Source of the DNA: Dehalococcoidia bacterium UBA2588
GTDB taxonomy: Bacteria; Chloroflexota; Dehalococcoidia; Lucifugimonadales; UBA3495
Assembly (NCBI GenBank): GCA_002339805.1
Contig: DDKW01000046.1
Coordinates: forward strand, 1-20,722
Reading direction: 5' to 3'
Length of the DNA: 20,722 nt
The translations under genes and the position numbers were made by a program. The notes under the pieces are model-generated. The model was not told the DNA's origin, ran no database searches, and saw nothing but the letters and a program-made list of their open reading frames with translations. Below are positions 7,400-14,285 of the stretch, piece by piece (the first letter of the stretch is position 1; each line of letters begins with the position of its first letter).

Positions 7400-7436
7400 A
7401 TTATACCAATTTCTTTATTTTCTCTCTTGGTATAAA
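7400..7436. promoter_or_regulatory. divergent pair of extended -10 elements forming a 9-bp inverted repeat
   Basis: TTATACCAA at 7401-7409 and TTGGTATAA at 7427-7435 are exact reverse complements separated by 17 pyrimidine-rich bases. Read outward, each arm is an extended -10: TGG followed by TATAAA (plus, 7431-7436) toward the rhodanese-like gene, and TGG followed by TATAAT (minus, 7400-7405) toward the 87-aa gene. Predicted starts leave leaders of roughly 20-25 nt on both sides. The symmetry could also serve as an operator. Confidence 0.45.
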
Positions 7437-7466
7437 ATTCTGAAATCAAATCATAAGGTTCTGTCG

Positions 7467-7793
7467 ATGTATACAAATATATCGCCAACATGGCTAAAAT
7501 ATTTAATTGAGAACACACCAAATTTTATTCTAATTGATATTCGGGAACCATCATTACATGAGAGTTCTCATATCGAGCACTCGATTGTGATCGAACCCCG
7601 GAAAATCATCAATAAGTTAAGTAACCTAGTATCATCAAAAAAAACCAAACTGATAATATATGATCAAGACAATAGCGAATCTCCAAGTGTAGCAAATTTG
7701 TTAATAGCTGATGGGTATCACAACGTATCCATACTAGAAGGCGGATTGCAACAATGGATATTGGAACAACAACCCGTTAAATCCCTAAACTGA
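7467..7793 (+). CDS. rhodanese-like domain protein lacking the catalytic cysteine
   Basis: Single rhodanese fold, 108 aa, cytoplasmic. Family marks are IDIREP at 23-28, the SSHIEHSIVIE segment (33-43, normally GHIPGAxxIP) and the C-terminal GYHNVSILEGGLQQW (83-97). In active rhodaneses the loop after the central strand begins with Cys. Here IIYDQDNSES (63-72) has Asp66 at that position, and the protein contains no cysteine at all, so sulfurtransferase chemistry is not possible. It may act as a binding or regulatory module. The ATG is preceded by AAGG at a spacing of about 11 nt. It is the first gene of a four-gene run; the acyl-CoA-dehydrogenase-like gene begins 19 nt downstream. Confidence 0.82.
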   Translation: MYTNISPTWLKYLIENTPNFILIDIREPSLHESSHIEHSIVIEPRKIINKLSNLVSSKKTKLIIYDQDNSESPSVANLLIADGYHNVSILEGGLQQWILEQQPVKSLN

Positions 7794-7799
7794 CACATT

Positions 7800-7806
7800 A
7801 AAGGTG
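7800..7806 (+). promoter_or_regulatory. Shine-Dalgarno site that decides the flavoprotein start
   Basis: AAAGGTG lies 6 nt before the ATG at 7813. An in-frame GTG at 7804-7806 is part of this ribosome site itself, so the ATG is the sensible start. Confidence 0.6.
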
Positions 7807-7812
7807 ATAATC

Positions 7813-8964
7813 ATGGACATAAACGCAGTTAAAACAAATGCCAAACTCGTTGCAGAAGAATGGAAAGAACAAGTTACTGAACGGCAACAAAGAACGGAAT
7901 TGCAAGAAGACGACTATAACCAATTAAAAAGCATAAATATCCCTCTGTTGGGAGTTCCTCAAGAATTTGGTGGATTGTGGCAAGATCTTCAATCAACCGG
8001 AAGCTCTATATGTGAAATCCTCAGGATATTAGCTTCTGGCGACCCTTCTGTTGCACTTTCTAGCACTATGCATCAAGGAGTTTTATCCCCATGGAGATCA
8101 GGCAAAGTAACAGAAGAGTACCGAGAACAGTGGAACGCACAGAAAGCCGAAGTTTTTCAAACAGTACTTGAAGGCAGCTGGTGGGGAACCATAGTATCAG
8201 AACCTGGTAGCGGTGGGGATTCAGGCCTAACAAAAACTGCTACGAAATTAGACTCTGGTCTAAAATACTTTATGACTGGTAAGAAACATTTTGGGAGTGG
8301 TTCAGGCCGGACCTCTTACATGACAACTCGAGCTGTCCCTGAAGGAGAAGAGACTCCTGACATTTTTTTCATCAAAGTTAAAGATATTCCATGGGATGGA
8401 TCCCAAGGAATTCAACTTGATAACCCCTGGAGAGGCCGCGGGATGCGATCAACCAACAGCCATGCATTTACATTCACAAATTTTCCTGCAACCCGCATAG
8501 CATGGCCTGGACATTCTGCTGAACTAATGGCGTCTAATGGAGGTCTCGGGCCGGTTGCATTCACCTCCGTCATAACAGGAGTAGTTGATTCAGCAATGGC
8601 TCACTGCAGAGAAAACCTGCAAAAAATTTTAGCTACATCCCCAAAATTAAAAGCATTCCAAGAAGTCCACTGGACTCAAGCAGAACAGGAATACTGGTTA
8701 ATAAATCAAGCCATGAAAACAACCTTAGAAACCTTAAAAGATGGCACTTCAGATAGATATAACTCGTTGATGTTAAAAGAAGCAGTAGCAAATTTAGCAG
8801 ATTCAATACTCAATCGTTTGTGCAAACTAACTGGTGGTACAGCTTACACTTGGTACTCCCCGTTAGGTGGCTGGCTGGAAGATGTAAGAGCATTAGGATT
8901 CTTGCGACCTCCATGGGCTTTAGCATATGAACAGCTGTTTAATATGAGCATCAATGAACAATAA
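7813..8964 (+). CDS. acyl-CoA dehydrogenase-superfamily flavoprotein
   Basis: FAD-dependent enzyme of the acyl-CoA dehydrogenase fold, 383 aa from the chosen ATG. Domains in order: an N-terminal helical domain with VPQEFGG (about 48-54), the middle beta-domain with the flavin motif SEPGSGGDSG (129-138), FMTGKKHFGSGSG (153-165) and GRGMRSTNSHAFTF (208-221), then a C-terminal helical domain with GGTAYTWYSPLGGWLEDVRA. The usual catalytic glutamate of acyl-CoA dehydrogenases cannot be placed with confidence near the C-terminus. The tail (LGFLRPPWALAYEQL) resembles members of the superfamily that work as flavin monooxygenases (DszC/HpaH-like), so dehydrogenase is not certain. Its last 11 nt overlap the cyclase-family gene, which suggests coupled expression and a shared catabolic route. 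Confidence 0.85.
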   Translation: MDINAVKTNAKLVAEEWKEQVTERQQRTELQEDDYNQLKSINIPLLGVPQEFGGLWQDLQSTGSSICEILRILASGDPSVALSSTMHQGVLSPWRSGKVTEEYREQWNAQKAEVFQTVLEGSWWGTIVSEPGSGGDSGLTKTATKLDSGLKYFMTGKKHFGSGSGRTSYMTTRAVPEGEETPDIFFIKVKDIPWDGSQGIQLDNPWRGRGMRSTNSHAFTFTNFPATRIAWPGHSAELMASNGGLGPVAFTSVITGVVDSAMAHCRENLQKILATSPKLKAFQEVHWTQAEQEYWLINQAMKTTLETLKDGTSDRYNSLMLKEAVANLADSILNRLCKLTGGTAYTWYSPLGGWLEDVRALGFLRPPWALAYEQLFNMSINEQ

Positions 8965-9634
8965 TATTGTGGATTTAACCCTTACCCTGGGAGGAGATCA
9001 CATCACGCCTGTACCAGGTTTGATTGAAGTTGAAACCAGTCCTTTACAAACCCATCAAAGCCATGCCAGATCAAATACAAAATTAACCCTCCCAACGCAT
9101 ATCGGAACTCATGTAGATGCTCCGTATCACTTTATAGAATCCGGAGAAACTCTCGAAAACATGCCCCTATATAAATTCGTAGGTGATGGACTTCTTCTTG
9201 ATCTACGGGAACTCAGTAAACCTAAAACCAGTATCAAATTAGAAGATCTAAAAAAATCATTGAACGGCAATACTATAAAACAAGATCAAATTGTGATCTT
9301 ATTTACTGGATGGACTTCTTCGAAATCTGGGCAACCAGATTATTACACAGGGGGGCCTTATTTAAGTAATGAAGCGGCAGACTTTCTTGTAGGTCAACGT
9401 ACTAAAGCTGTTGCTATAGATTTCCCCATAGACAAGCACCCCGCCACCCCAAATTCAACAATCACCGATTTCCCAGTCCATAGGATATTGCTAGGAGCAG
9501 AAATCCCAATAATCGAAAACCTAATAAACCTTCATTGCTTAGTAGGAGAAAAATTCACTCTAAGTGCCTTACCTTTAAAGCTGAAAGGCGGAGATGGCTC
9601 AGCTACAAGGGCTGTAGCATTCATAAACTCTTAA
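8954..9634 (+). CDS. cyclase-family (KynB-like) metal-dependent hydrolase
   Basis: Member of the cyclase superfamily, which includes bacterial arylformamidase (KynB) and other metal-dependent hydrolases of amides or lactones. The metal-binding signature HIGTHVDAPYH is intact at 49-59 (HxGTHxDxPxH). The N-terminal VDLTLTLGGD (6-15) and C-terminal GGDGSATRAVAFI also match the family. At 226 aa it is full length. Its ATG lies inside the 3' end of the upstream flavoprotein gene (11-nt overlap), indicating translational coupling. The physiological substrate is unknown; no other tryptophan-degradation gene is present, so I do not call it kynB. Confidence 0.88.
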   Translation: MNNNIVDLTLTLGGDHITPVPGLIEVETSPLQTHQSHARSNTKLTLPTHIGTHVDAPYHFIESGETLENMPLYKFVGDGLLLDLRELSKPKTSIKLEDLKKSLNGNTIKQDQIVILFTGWTSSKSGQPDYYTGGPYLSNEAADFLVGQRTKAVAIDFPIDKHPATPNSTITDFPVHRILLGAEIPIIENLINLHCLVGEKFTLSALPLKLKGGDGSATRAVAFINS

Positions 9635-9645
9635 TTCTAAACAAC

Positions 9646-10260
9646 ATGAAAATACTTATCGGTAGCAATAATATATCTAAACAAAAAGAAATGCTTAATA
9701 TATTCAGTGAGATCCCTGCAACTCTCATAACTCCACAAAATCTAAATGTTATTTATGACCCTCCGGAAGTAAGTGGCACTCACAAAGAGATTGCTGAACA
9801 AAAGGCGCTGCAATGGTCTACCATTACTGACCATTTAGTCATCAGCACGGATGGCGGACTAATCATTCCAACACTTGGAGAAAACTGGAACAGTACTCTT
9901 ACTAAGAGACAAGCAGGAGAAAATGCTTCAGACCTAGACAGAGCAAGATATCTACTAGAAACTCTTAAGCTTGCCAAAGGAATCGAAAGAACGGCTTCAT
10001 GGATTGAATGCGTAGCAATAGCTCAATCAAATAAACTATTAAAATCATGGGAGATATCTGGCCCAGAAGGGATGATCCTGAGTGATATTCCCTCCGAAGA
10101 CATCAGCCCTTTCTGGGTTAATCATATTTGGTATTTCCCTGAAAAAGACAAAACCTACCATCATATGAATGAATTAGAAAAATGCTCTTTATCTGATCAC
10201 TGGATCACAATAACCAATGTAGTACAGAACTTTTTTAGAGATTCTTATCCGGAACTCTGA
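9646..10260 (+). CDS. diverged HAM1/RdgB-like nucleoside-triphosphate pyrophosphatase homologue
   Basis: Resembles the HAM1/ITPase family (RdgB), which hydrolyses dITP/XTP to monophosphates. The N-terminus KILIGSNNISKQKEML (2-17) matches the SNNxGKxxE motif, Glu51 fits the conserved helix, and STDGGL (67-72) replaces ADDSGL, keeping one of the two aspartates (Asp69). The base-recognition parts are changed: the GYDP motif reads PFWVNH (155-160) and the SHR motif reads SDH (183-185). It may accept a different nucleotide or have lost activity. At 204 aa the length is normal. I chose ATG 9646 because the family motif begins there, although the frame is open back to 9535 inside the cyclase gene. 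It lies 11 nt after the cyclase gene, and its last 26 nt overlap the end of the convergent transporter gene. Confidence 0.72.
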   Translation: MKILIGSNNISKQKEMLNIFSEIPATLITPQNLNVIYDPPEVSGTHKEIAEQKALQWSTITDHLVISTDGGLIIPTLGENWNSTLTKRQAGENASDLDRARYLLETLKLAKGIERTASWIECVAIAQSNKLLKSWEISGPEGMILSDIPSEDISPFWVNHIWYFPEKDKTYHHMNELEKCSLSDHWITITNVVQNFFRDSYPEL

Positions 10261-11509
10261 GTTTAACTACCAATAGTAAAACTACAGCTAGCACCCACAA
10301 AGCCATATTATAGAAAAACACATTGCTGATTCCAAAGTTAGCAACGATCAATCTACCTGCTATAAACGGAGAGAAAGCACTAATAATACTGTTAGCACCC
10401 AACACCAAACCCATAGTTGCCCCTTCACTTCCTGTGCCTATCTGGTCTAATACAGCTGCTTGCAGCAATTGACCTAATGAGTATGTGAATAACCCCGTCA
10501 AAGCAAAAATAATACCCAGCATTAACTTGGAATCGCCTCCAACAAACGGTATCAATCCTACTAAAATCGAAGCTATGATCAAACTTGGAATTAGTACTTT
10601 TTTCCTGCTATATCTATCTGATAACCACCCCAGAACTGGAGAAGAAAAAGCTCCTGCTAATGTTAATAGCGAAAAGTAGAATCCAGCCAACGCAGGACCA
10701 TAACCCAAACTGTCTTCGTATACATTGCTATCAGTTAGATACAAAGGAACCCACACCATCAATGAATTAAATCCTGTATTTCTAAGAAATATCACCAAGA
10801 CCAAAATCATAATCACTCTATCTTTCAGAAGAGCTTTCGCATTCTTGACCCTGGTAAGTAGATCTACGACTTCTTGGTTCCTCGAAACGCTACTTAAATT
10901 ACCTAATGCTAACCATACAAAAAAGGCTATGATTAGAGTAGGGATCACGTACGCTACCGTGGTGGCCCTCCATGGTTCCCAGGCTAATCCAGTAAATAGC
11001 GAAACCATCAACAATCCAGTTATGTAAGGCCCTGCGGTTGAGCCCACTTGAGCCCCAATTCCGTGCACAGATAAACCAAAACCTCTATTGTTCGGAAATC
11101 TTTGAGAAATAGTCACAATCGCAGGAATATGCCAAATCTGGCCAGGCAGTGGCATAACAGCTGCTAGTAGTAATAAATATACATATGATTTTGATACCCC
11201 AAGGGCTCCGAAAACAATAGCTGCTAAGATTAAACAGCCAGTAAGTATTAGGCCCCATCGGTTATTAAACCGGTCAATAATAAATCCAGCAGTCATAGTG
11301 ACTACTCCGCCACTAACCTGCCTTACGAAATGAAATAATTCAACCTGAATAGACGATAATCCTAATGATGCCTGTATGTACGGTATTAAAAACAAGAAAG
11401 CAGACATGTAATAATGGGTTATGCCATGCCCTATTGATAGCACGGTTAGAATGAATACATTAGCTGGGTTATTATCTCTAGCTGAAACGGAATTGTTTTC
11501 AGAACTCAC
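10235..11509 (-). CDS. major facilitator superfamily transporter
   Basis: Twelve-helix secondary transporter of the inner membrane, 424 aa. Hydrophobic stretches span the protein, with the conserved cytoplasmic loop motif at both halves: DRFNNR at 79-84 (between helices 2 and 3) and GWLSDRYSRKK at 294-304 (between helices 8 and 9). A long, polar central loop (about 202-230) separates the halves. The substrate cannot be read from the sequence. The start is GTG 11507-11509, supported by GAGGAA (plus 11515-11520) 5 nt upstream; no ATG is nearby. It is monocistronic as seen, and its 3' end overlaps the convergent HAM1-like gene by 26 nt. Confidence 0.9.
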   Translation of the reverse strand: MSSENNSVSARDNNPANVFILTVLSIGHGITHYYMSAFLFLIPYIQASLGLSSIQVELFHFVRQVSGGVVTMTAGFIIDRFNNRWGLILTGCLILAAIVFGALGVSKSYVYLLLLAAVMPLPGQIWHIPAIVTISQRFPNNRGFGLSVHGIGAQVGSTAGPYITGLLMVSLFTGLAWEPWRATTVAYVIPTLIIAFFVWLALGNLSSVSRNQEVVDLLTRVKNAKALLKDRVIMILVLVIFLRNTGFNSLMVWVPLYLTDSNVYEDSLGYGPALAGFYFSLLTLAGAFSSPVLGWLSDRYSRKKVLIPSLIIASILVGLIPFVGGDSKLMLGIIFALTGLFTYSLGQLLQAAVLDQIGTGSEGATMGLVLGANSIISAFSPFIAGRLIVANFGISNVFFYNMALWVLAVVLLLVVKLRVPDKNL

Positions 11510-11604
11510 AATTATTCCTCATTGGACTCTTGAATCTGCAAATTTTATATCTTGAAGATTCTATTTACAAGTTAGAGAACACATAAAAGTTAACAATCCT
11601 ATAA

Positions 11605-11633
11605 TTGACTGACTAATACCCAACCGTTATTCT
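11605..11633 (+). promoter_or_regulatory. sigma70-like promoter of the CocE-hemW-selB-nurA run
   Basis: TTGACT (11605-11610) and TATTCT (11628-11633) are separated by 17 nt. Transcription would begin near 11640, about 30 nt before the hydrolase ATG. It is the best promoter match in the 160-nt gap between the divergent transporter and hydrolase genes, where I find nothing else convincing. For the transporter, TATAAA occurs on the minus strand (plus about 11545-11550) but with a poor -35. Confidence 0.42.
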
Positions 11634-11669
11634 TAACATATCAGCTTGGTTCATGAGTGAAGATGCAGA

Positions 11670-13430
11670 ATGGTTACAAACAACGAATTCAAAGTGGTTA
11701 GAGATCTTGATATAACAATTCCGATGCGTGACGGCATTAATCTTGCAGCCGATATCTACCGCCCTGATGCTCCTGGAAAGTTTCCTGTACTAATAAACAG
11801 AGGACCATATGGTAAAAACAGCTATGCCTCTGATCCAGATCACTCCTTATGGTTCTTTCCTAAACATGGTTACATTGTTGTTAGCCAAGACTGTAGAGGG
11901 CGTTTTGATTCAGAAGGAAATAGCTATAATCCGGTATTTCAGGAAATGGCTGACGGTTATGACACTATTGACTGGATATCCAAGCAGCCTTGGTGTGATG
12001 GCAACATCGGAACAACTGGCCAGTCTTATTTGGGTGCGACGCAATATACCCTAGCATGCAACCCAATCAGCCATCCCAATTTAAAATGCATGGCACCTAT
12101 TTCAGCTTCTTCCAATTTCCATGATAGTTGGGTATATCACACCGGCGGAGCTCTAGAATGGGGATGGATGATTCCTTACGCCATTCATAAAGGATTAAAT
12201 ACTCTACAACGAGCAGGGAAAGACCAATTAATTCCTGAATTTGAATCTTTGCTACTAGAAACAGATAATTTTGCAAGACCACTCAAAGACGAATGGTACA
12301 ACCATTTGCCTCTACGAGACTGGGTTGAAAAACTACAAGATGTTGCGCCGTACTTATCAGAATATTTCGACAATGAACTTGATGGGCCATACTGGTGGGA
12401 TGTCAATTTGAACAAACATTCGAATAACGTAAAAGTCCCTATGATGCATATAGGGGCATGGTATGACATATTTTTAGAAGGATGTTTGAATGGTTTCCAA
12501 TCAGTATCTTGCGACGGTGGTAATGATTTGGCAAGAGACAACCAGAAATTAATTGTAGGGCCGTGGGCACACATACGACCTTTCACTCAACCAACAACCA
12601 AAGGAGCAGGAGATATTGACTTCGGGGTTGATTCACCTATTGAACTACATCAGCATTTACTCGATTGGTTTGACTACTGGATGAAACACAAAGATACAGG
12701 GATAAAAGATAAACCACCTGTTCTACTTTTTGTTATGGGGAAGAATGAATGGCGATACGAAAATGAATGGCCACTCAAACGTACGCAATACACCAAGTTC
12801 CATTTCCATTCAAATGGCAAAGCTAACAGTAGACACGGAGATGGTTCTTTAAGCATAATCCCGTCACAGGACGAACCTCTGGACTCATATATATATGATC
12901 CCAAAAACCCTGTGCCAACTCGCGGTGGCAACACTTTAATTATTCCTCACGGAGTATTTGATCAGAGACCAATCGAAGATCGAAACGATATGTTAATATA
13001 CACCTCCGATCCGCTAGACAGAGACTTGGAAATAACTGGACCGATATCGGTTAAATTATTCGCGTCTACTACAGCAGATGATACGGACTTTACCGCAAAA
13101 CTGGTAGATGTCCATCCAAACGAGTATGCCCAAAACATTCAAGACGGCATCATAAGAGCACGTTTTAGAACCTCAAGGAAATACCCTGCCAGAATATATC
13201 CAAATGAAATATACGAATACTCCATAGATCTTTGGTCAACAAGTCATGTGTTTTTAAAAGGACATTCACTAAGAGTAGAAATATCCAGTAGCAACTTCCC
13301 TAGATTTGATCGGAATCCAAACACTTTATCACCGCTAGGAGAAGACACCCAGATGTTATCTGCGAAACAGGATATTTACCATTCTTATCAATATCCTTCG
13401 CACATTTTACTACCTGTAATTTCAAGCTAA
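11670..13430 (+). CDS. CocE/NonD family serine hydrolase (peptidase S15 fold)
   Basis: Alpha/beta hydrolase with a C-terminal jelly-roll domain, related to cocaine esterase and X-Pro dipeptidyl peptidase. It cleaves esters or amides; natural substrates of most members are unknown. The nucleophile is Ser119 in GTTGQSYLG (114-122), with Asp266 in AWYDIF and His301 in VGPWAH as the other triad members, and Tyr47 in RGPYGK as the likely oxyanion residue. The N-terminal entry is IPMRDGINLAADIYRP (17-32). The C-terminal jelly-roll begins near residue 430. At 586 aa it is full length, and no signal peptide is seen, so it should be cytoplasmic. It is the first gene of a six-gene run on this strand and the gene after it starts 13 nt downstream. 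A strong ribosome site is lacking; a promoter-like pair lies about 40-65 nt upstream. Confidence 0.9.
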   Translation: MVTNNEFKVVRDLDITIPMRDGINLAADIYRPDAPGKFPVLINRGPYGKNSYASDPDHSLWFFPKHGYIVVSQDCRGRFDSEGNSYNPVFQEMADGYDTIDWISKQPWCDGNIGTTGQSYLGATQYTLACNPISHPNLKCMAPISASSNFHDSWVYHTGGALEWGWMIPYAIHKGLNTLQRAGKDQLIPEFESLLLETDNFARPLKDEWYNHLPLRDWVEKLQDVAPYLSEYFDNELDGPYWWDVNLNKHSNNVKVPMMHIGAWYDIFLEGCLNGFQSVSCDGGNDLARDNQKLIVGPWAHIRPFTQPTTKGAGDIDFGVDSPIELHQHLLDWFDYWMKHKDTGIKDKPPVLLFVMGKNEWRYENEWPLKRTQYTKFHFHSNGKANSRHGDGSLSIIPSQDEPLDSYIYDPKNPVPTRGGNTLIIPHGVFDQRPIEDRNDMLIYTSDPLDRDLEITGPISVKLFASTTADDTDFTAKLVDVHPNEYAQNIQDGIIRARFRTSRKYPARIYPNEIYEYSIDLWSTSHVFLKGHSLRVEISSSNFPRFDRNPNTLSPLGEDTQMLSAKQDIYHSYQYPSHILLPVISS

Positions 13431-13443
13431 GGGTTACAAATTA

Positions 13444-13905
13444 ATGAACAATAACATGATATTTGACCAGGAACGATTAGAAACATTAAACGCAGTCCTT
13501 GGTGTTCTCATACCTGCAAATAACGCAATGCCTTCAGCAAGCGAGTTGAACCTCGAGCCTCTGATTAATGATTTAACCACAAGAACCAATGCAACAAAAA
13601 AATTAATCTTGGACGGACTCCAGCAAATAAACATCTATTGCGCACAACAATATAGTATGCCGTTCGCTGAACTCCCCAAAGAAGGTAAGACTGAAGTATT
13701 ATCTGAAACCGAAACCAAAAACAATGTTTTTTTCTCAACCCTACTTAGATTCGCTTACGACGGGTATTATAGTCATGAAGATGTTCTAAGCTCAATTGGC
13801 TACTCCATACCAAACCCTTTAGACTATAAACTAAACTCACCAAACCAAGAATTGCTCGATCCTCAGCGGAAACGAGAACCTTTTTGGACTAACCCTGATT
13901 CCTAA
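13444..13905 (+). CDS. gluconate 2-dehydrogenase subunit 3-like protein
   Basis: Resembles the small subunit (subunit 3) of membrane flavoprotein dehydrogenases such as gluconate 2-dehydrogenase. Matching parts are LNAVLGVLIPANNAMPSASE (about 15-34), a middle helix segment, and FFSTLLRFAYDGYYSHEDVLSSIGY (101-125), which fits the family's LLR..T..GFYSxP....LGY pattern. At 153 aa it is a little short. Unlike many family members it has no twin-arginine signal, and no GMC-type large subunit or cytochrome subunit is adjacent, so its partner must be elsewhere or it works alone. It is 13 nt downstream of the hydrolase and 17 nt upstream of the membrane-protein gene. The family call is from pattern memory and is moderate. 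Confidence 0.6.
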   Translation: MNNNMIFDQERLETLNAVLGVLIPANNAMPSASELNLEPLINDLTTRTNATKKLILDGLQQINIYCAQQYSMPFAELPKEGKTEVLSETETKNNVFFSTLLRFAYDGYYSHEDVLSSIGYSIPNPLDYKLNSPNQELLDPQRKREPFWTNPDS

Positions 13906-13922
13906 TAAGGATATAATCCCTC

Positions 13923-14285
13923 ATGAATAGATTAGGTATTTCATTACTGTTTTTAATACTTTCTAGATTTATCCCGACTTTTATATCACTAACGAGATTA
14001 TTAATTAAACTTCTATGGGATAAAAGAGTAAATCTTTTCGTGCGCCTTATCGCTTGGCTATGTATAGCCTATCTTATTATCCCGTCCCGGTTGTTCATCC
14101 CAGATTCTTTGCCTTTTGGAATGCTAGATGATGTGATCGTGGCAATTATCGGAGCTATCATACTAATACGATTCTCACCTCAAGAAGTCATAGATGAAGC
14201 TCTTAACAAAAAAACCAACAATAAGCGACCAGAAGATGAAGATCCAGATAATGTTGTTGATGGAAAAGGGAAACTAGATGAGTAA
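13923..14285 (+). CDS. YkvA/DUF1232-like membrane protein
   Basis: Small membrane protein (120 aa) of the DUF1232 type, function unknown. It has a hydrophobic N-terminal segment (about 5-24), the family core LWDKRVNLFVRLIAW (31-45) followed by a helix, then IIPSRLFIPDSLPFGMLDD (52-70), which corresponds to the SPIDLIPDxIPxxGxLDD motif, a further hydrophobic helix (70-84), and an acidic hydrophilic tail (KRPEDEDPDN). AAGGA lies 10 nt before the ATG. Its last 8 nt overlap the start of hemW, so translation is probably coupled. Confidence 0.75.
   Translation: MNRLGISLLFLILSRFIPTFISLTRLLIKLLWDKRVNLFVRLIAWLCIAYLIIPSRLFIPDSLPFGMLDDVIVAIIGAIILIRFSPQEVIDEALNKKTNNKRPEDEDPDNVVDGKGKLDE

Noticed and set aside
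7804..7812. GTG start three codons upstream for the acyl-CoA-dehydrogenase-like gene
   Set aside because: This GTG is part of the AAAGGTG ribosome site that serves the ATG at 7813.
7791..7840. TGA stop of the rhodanese-like gene as a possible selenocysteine codon, considered because selB is present
   Set aside because: The frame beyond the TGA runs only about 13 codons, overlaps the next gene start, and there is no redox motif or evident SECIS hairpin. The HAM1-like TGA (10258-10260) is followed by a TAA one codon later.
9535..9645. N-terminal extension of the HAM1-like gene inside the cyclase gene
   Set aside because: The extension translates the cyclase sequence in another frame, has no family similarity, and the HAM1 motif begins right after ATG 9646.
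13912..13917. TATAAT just before the YkvA-like gene as a leaderless promoter
   Set aside because: It overlaps the AAGGA ribosome site region, has no TGn extension or -35, and the gene sits inside a tight operon.
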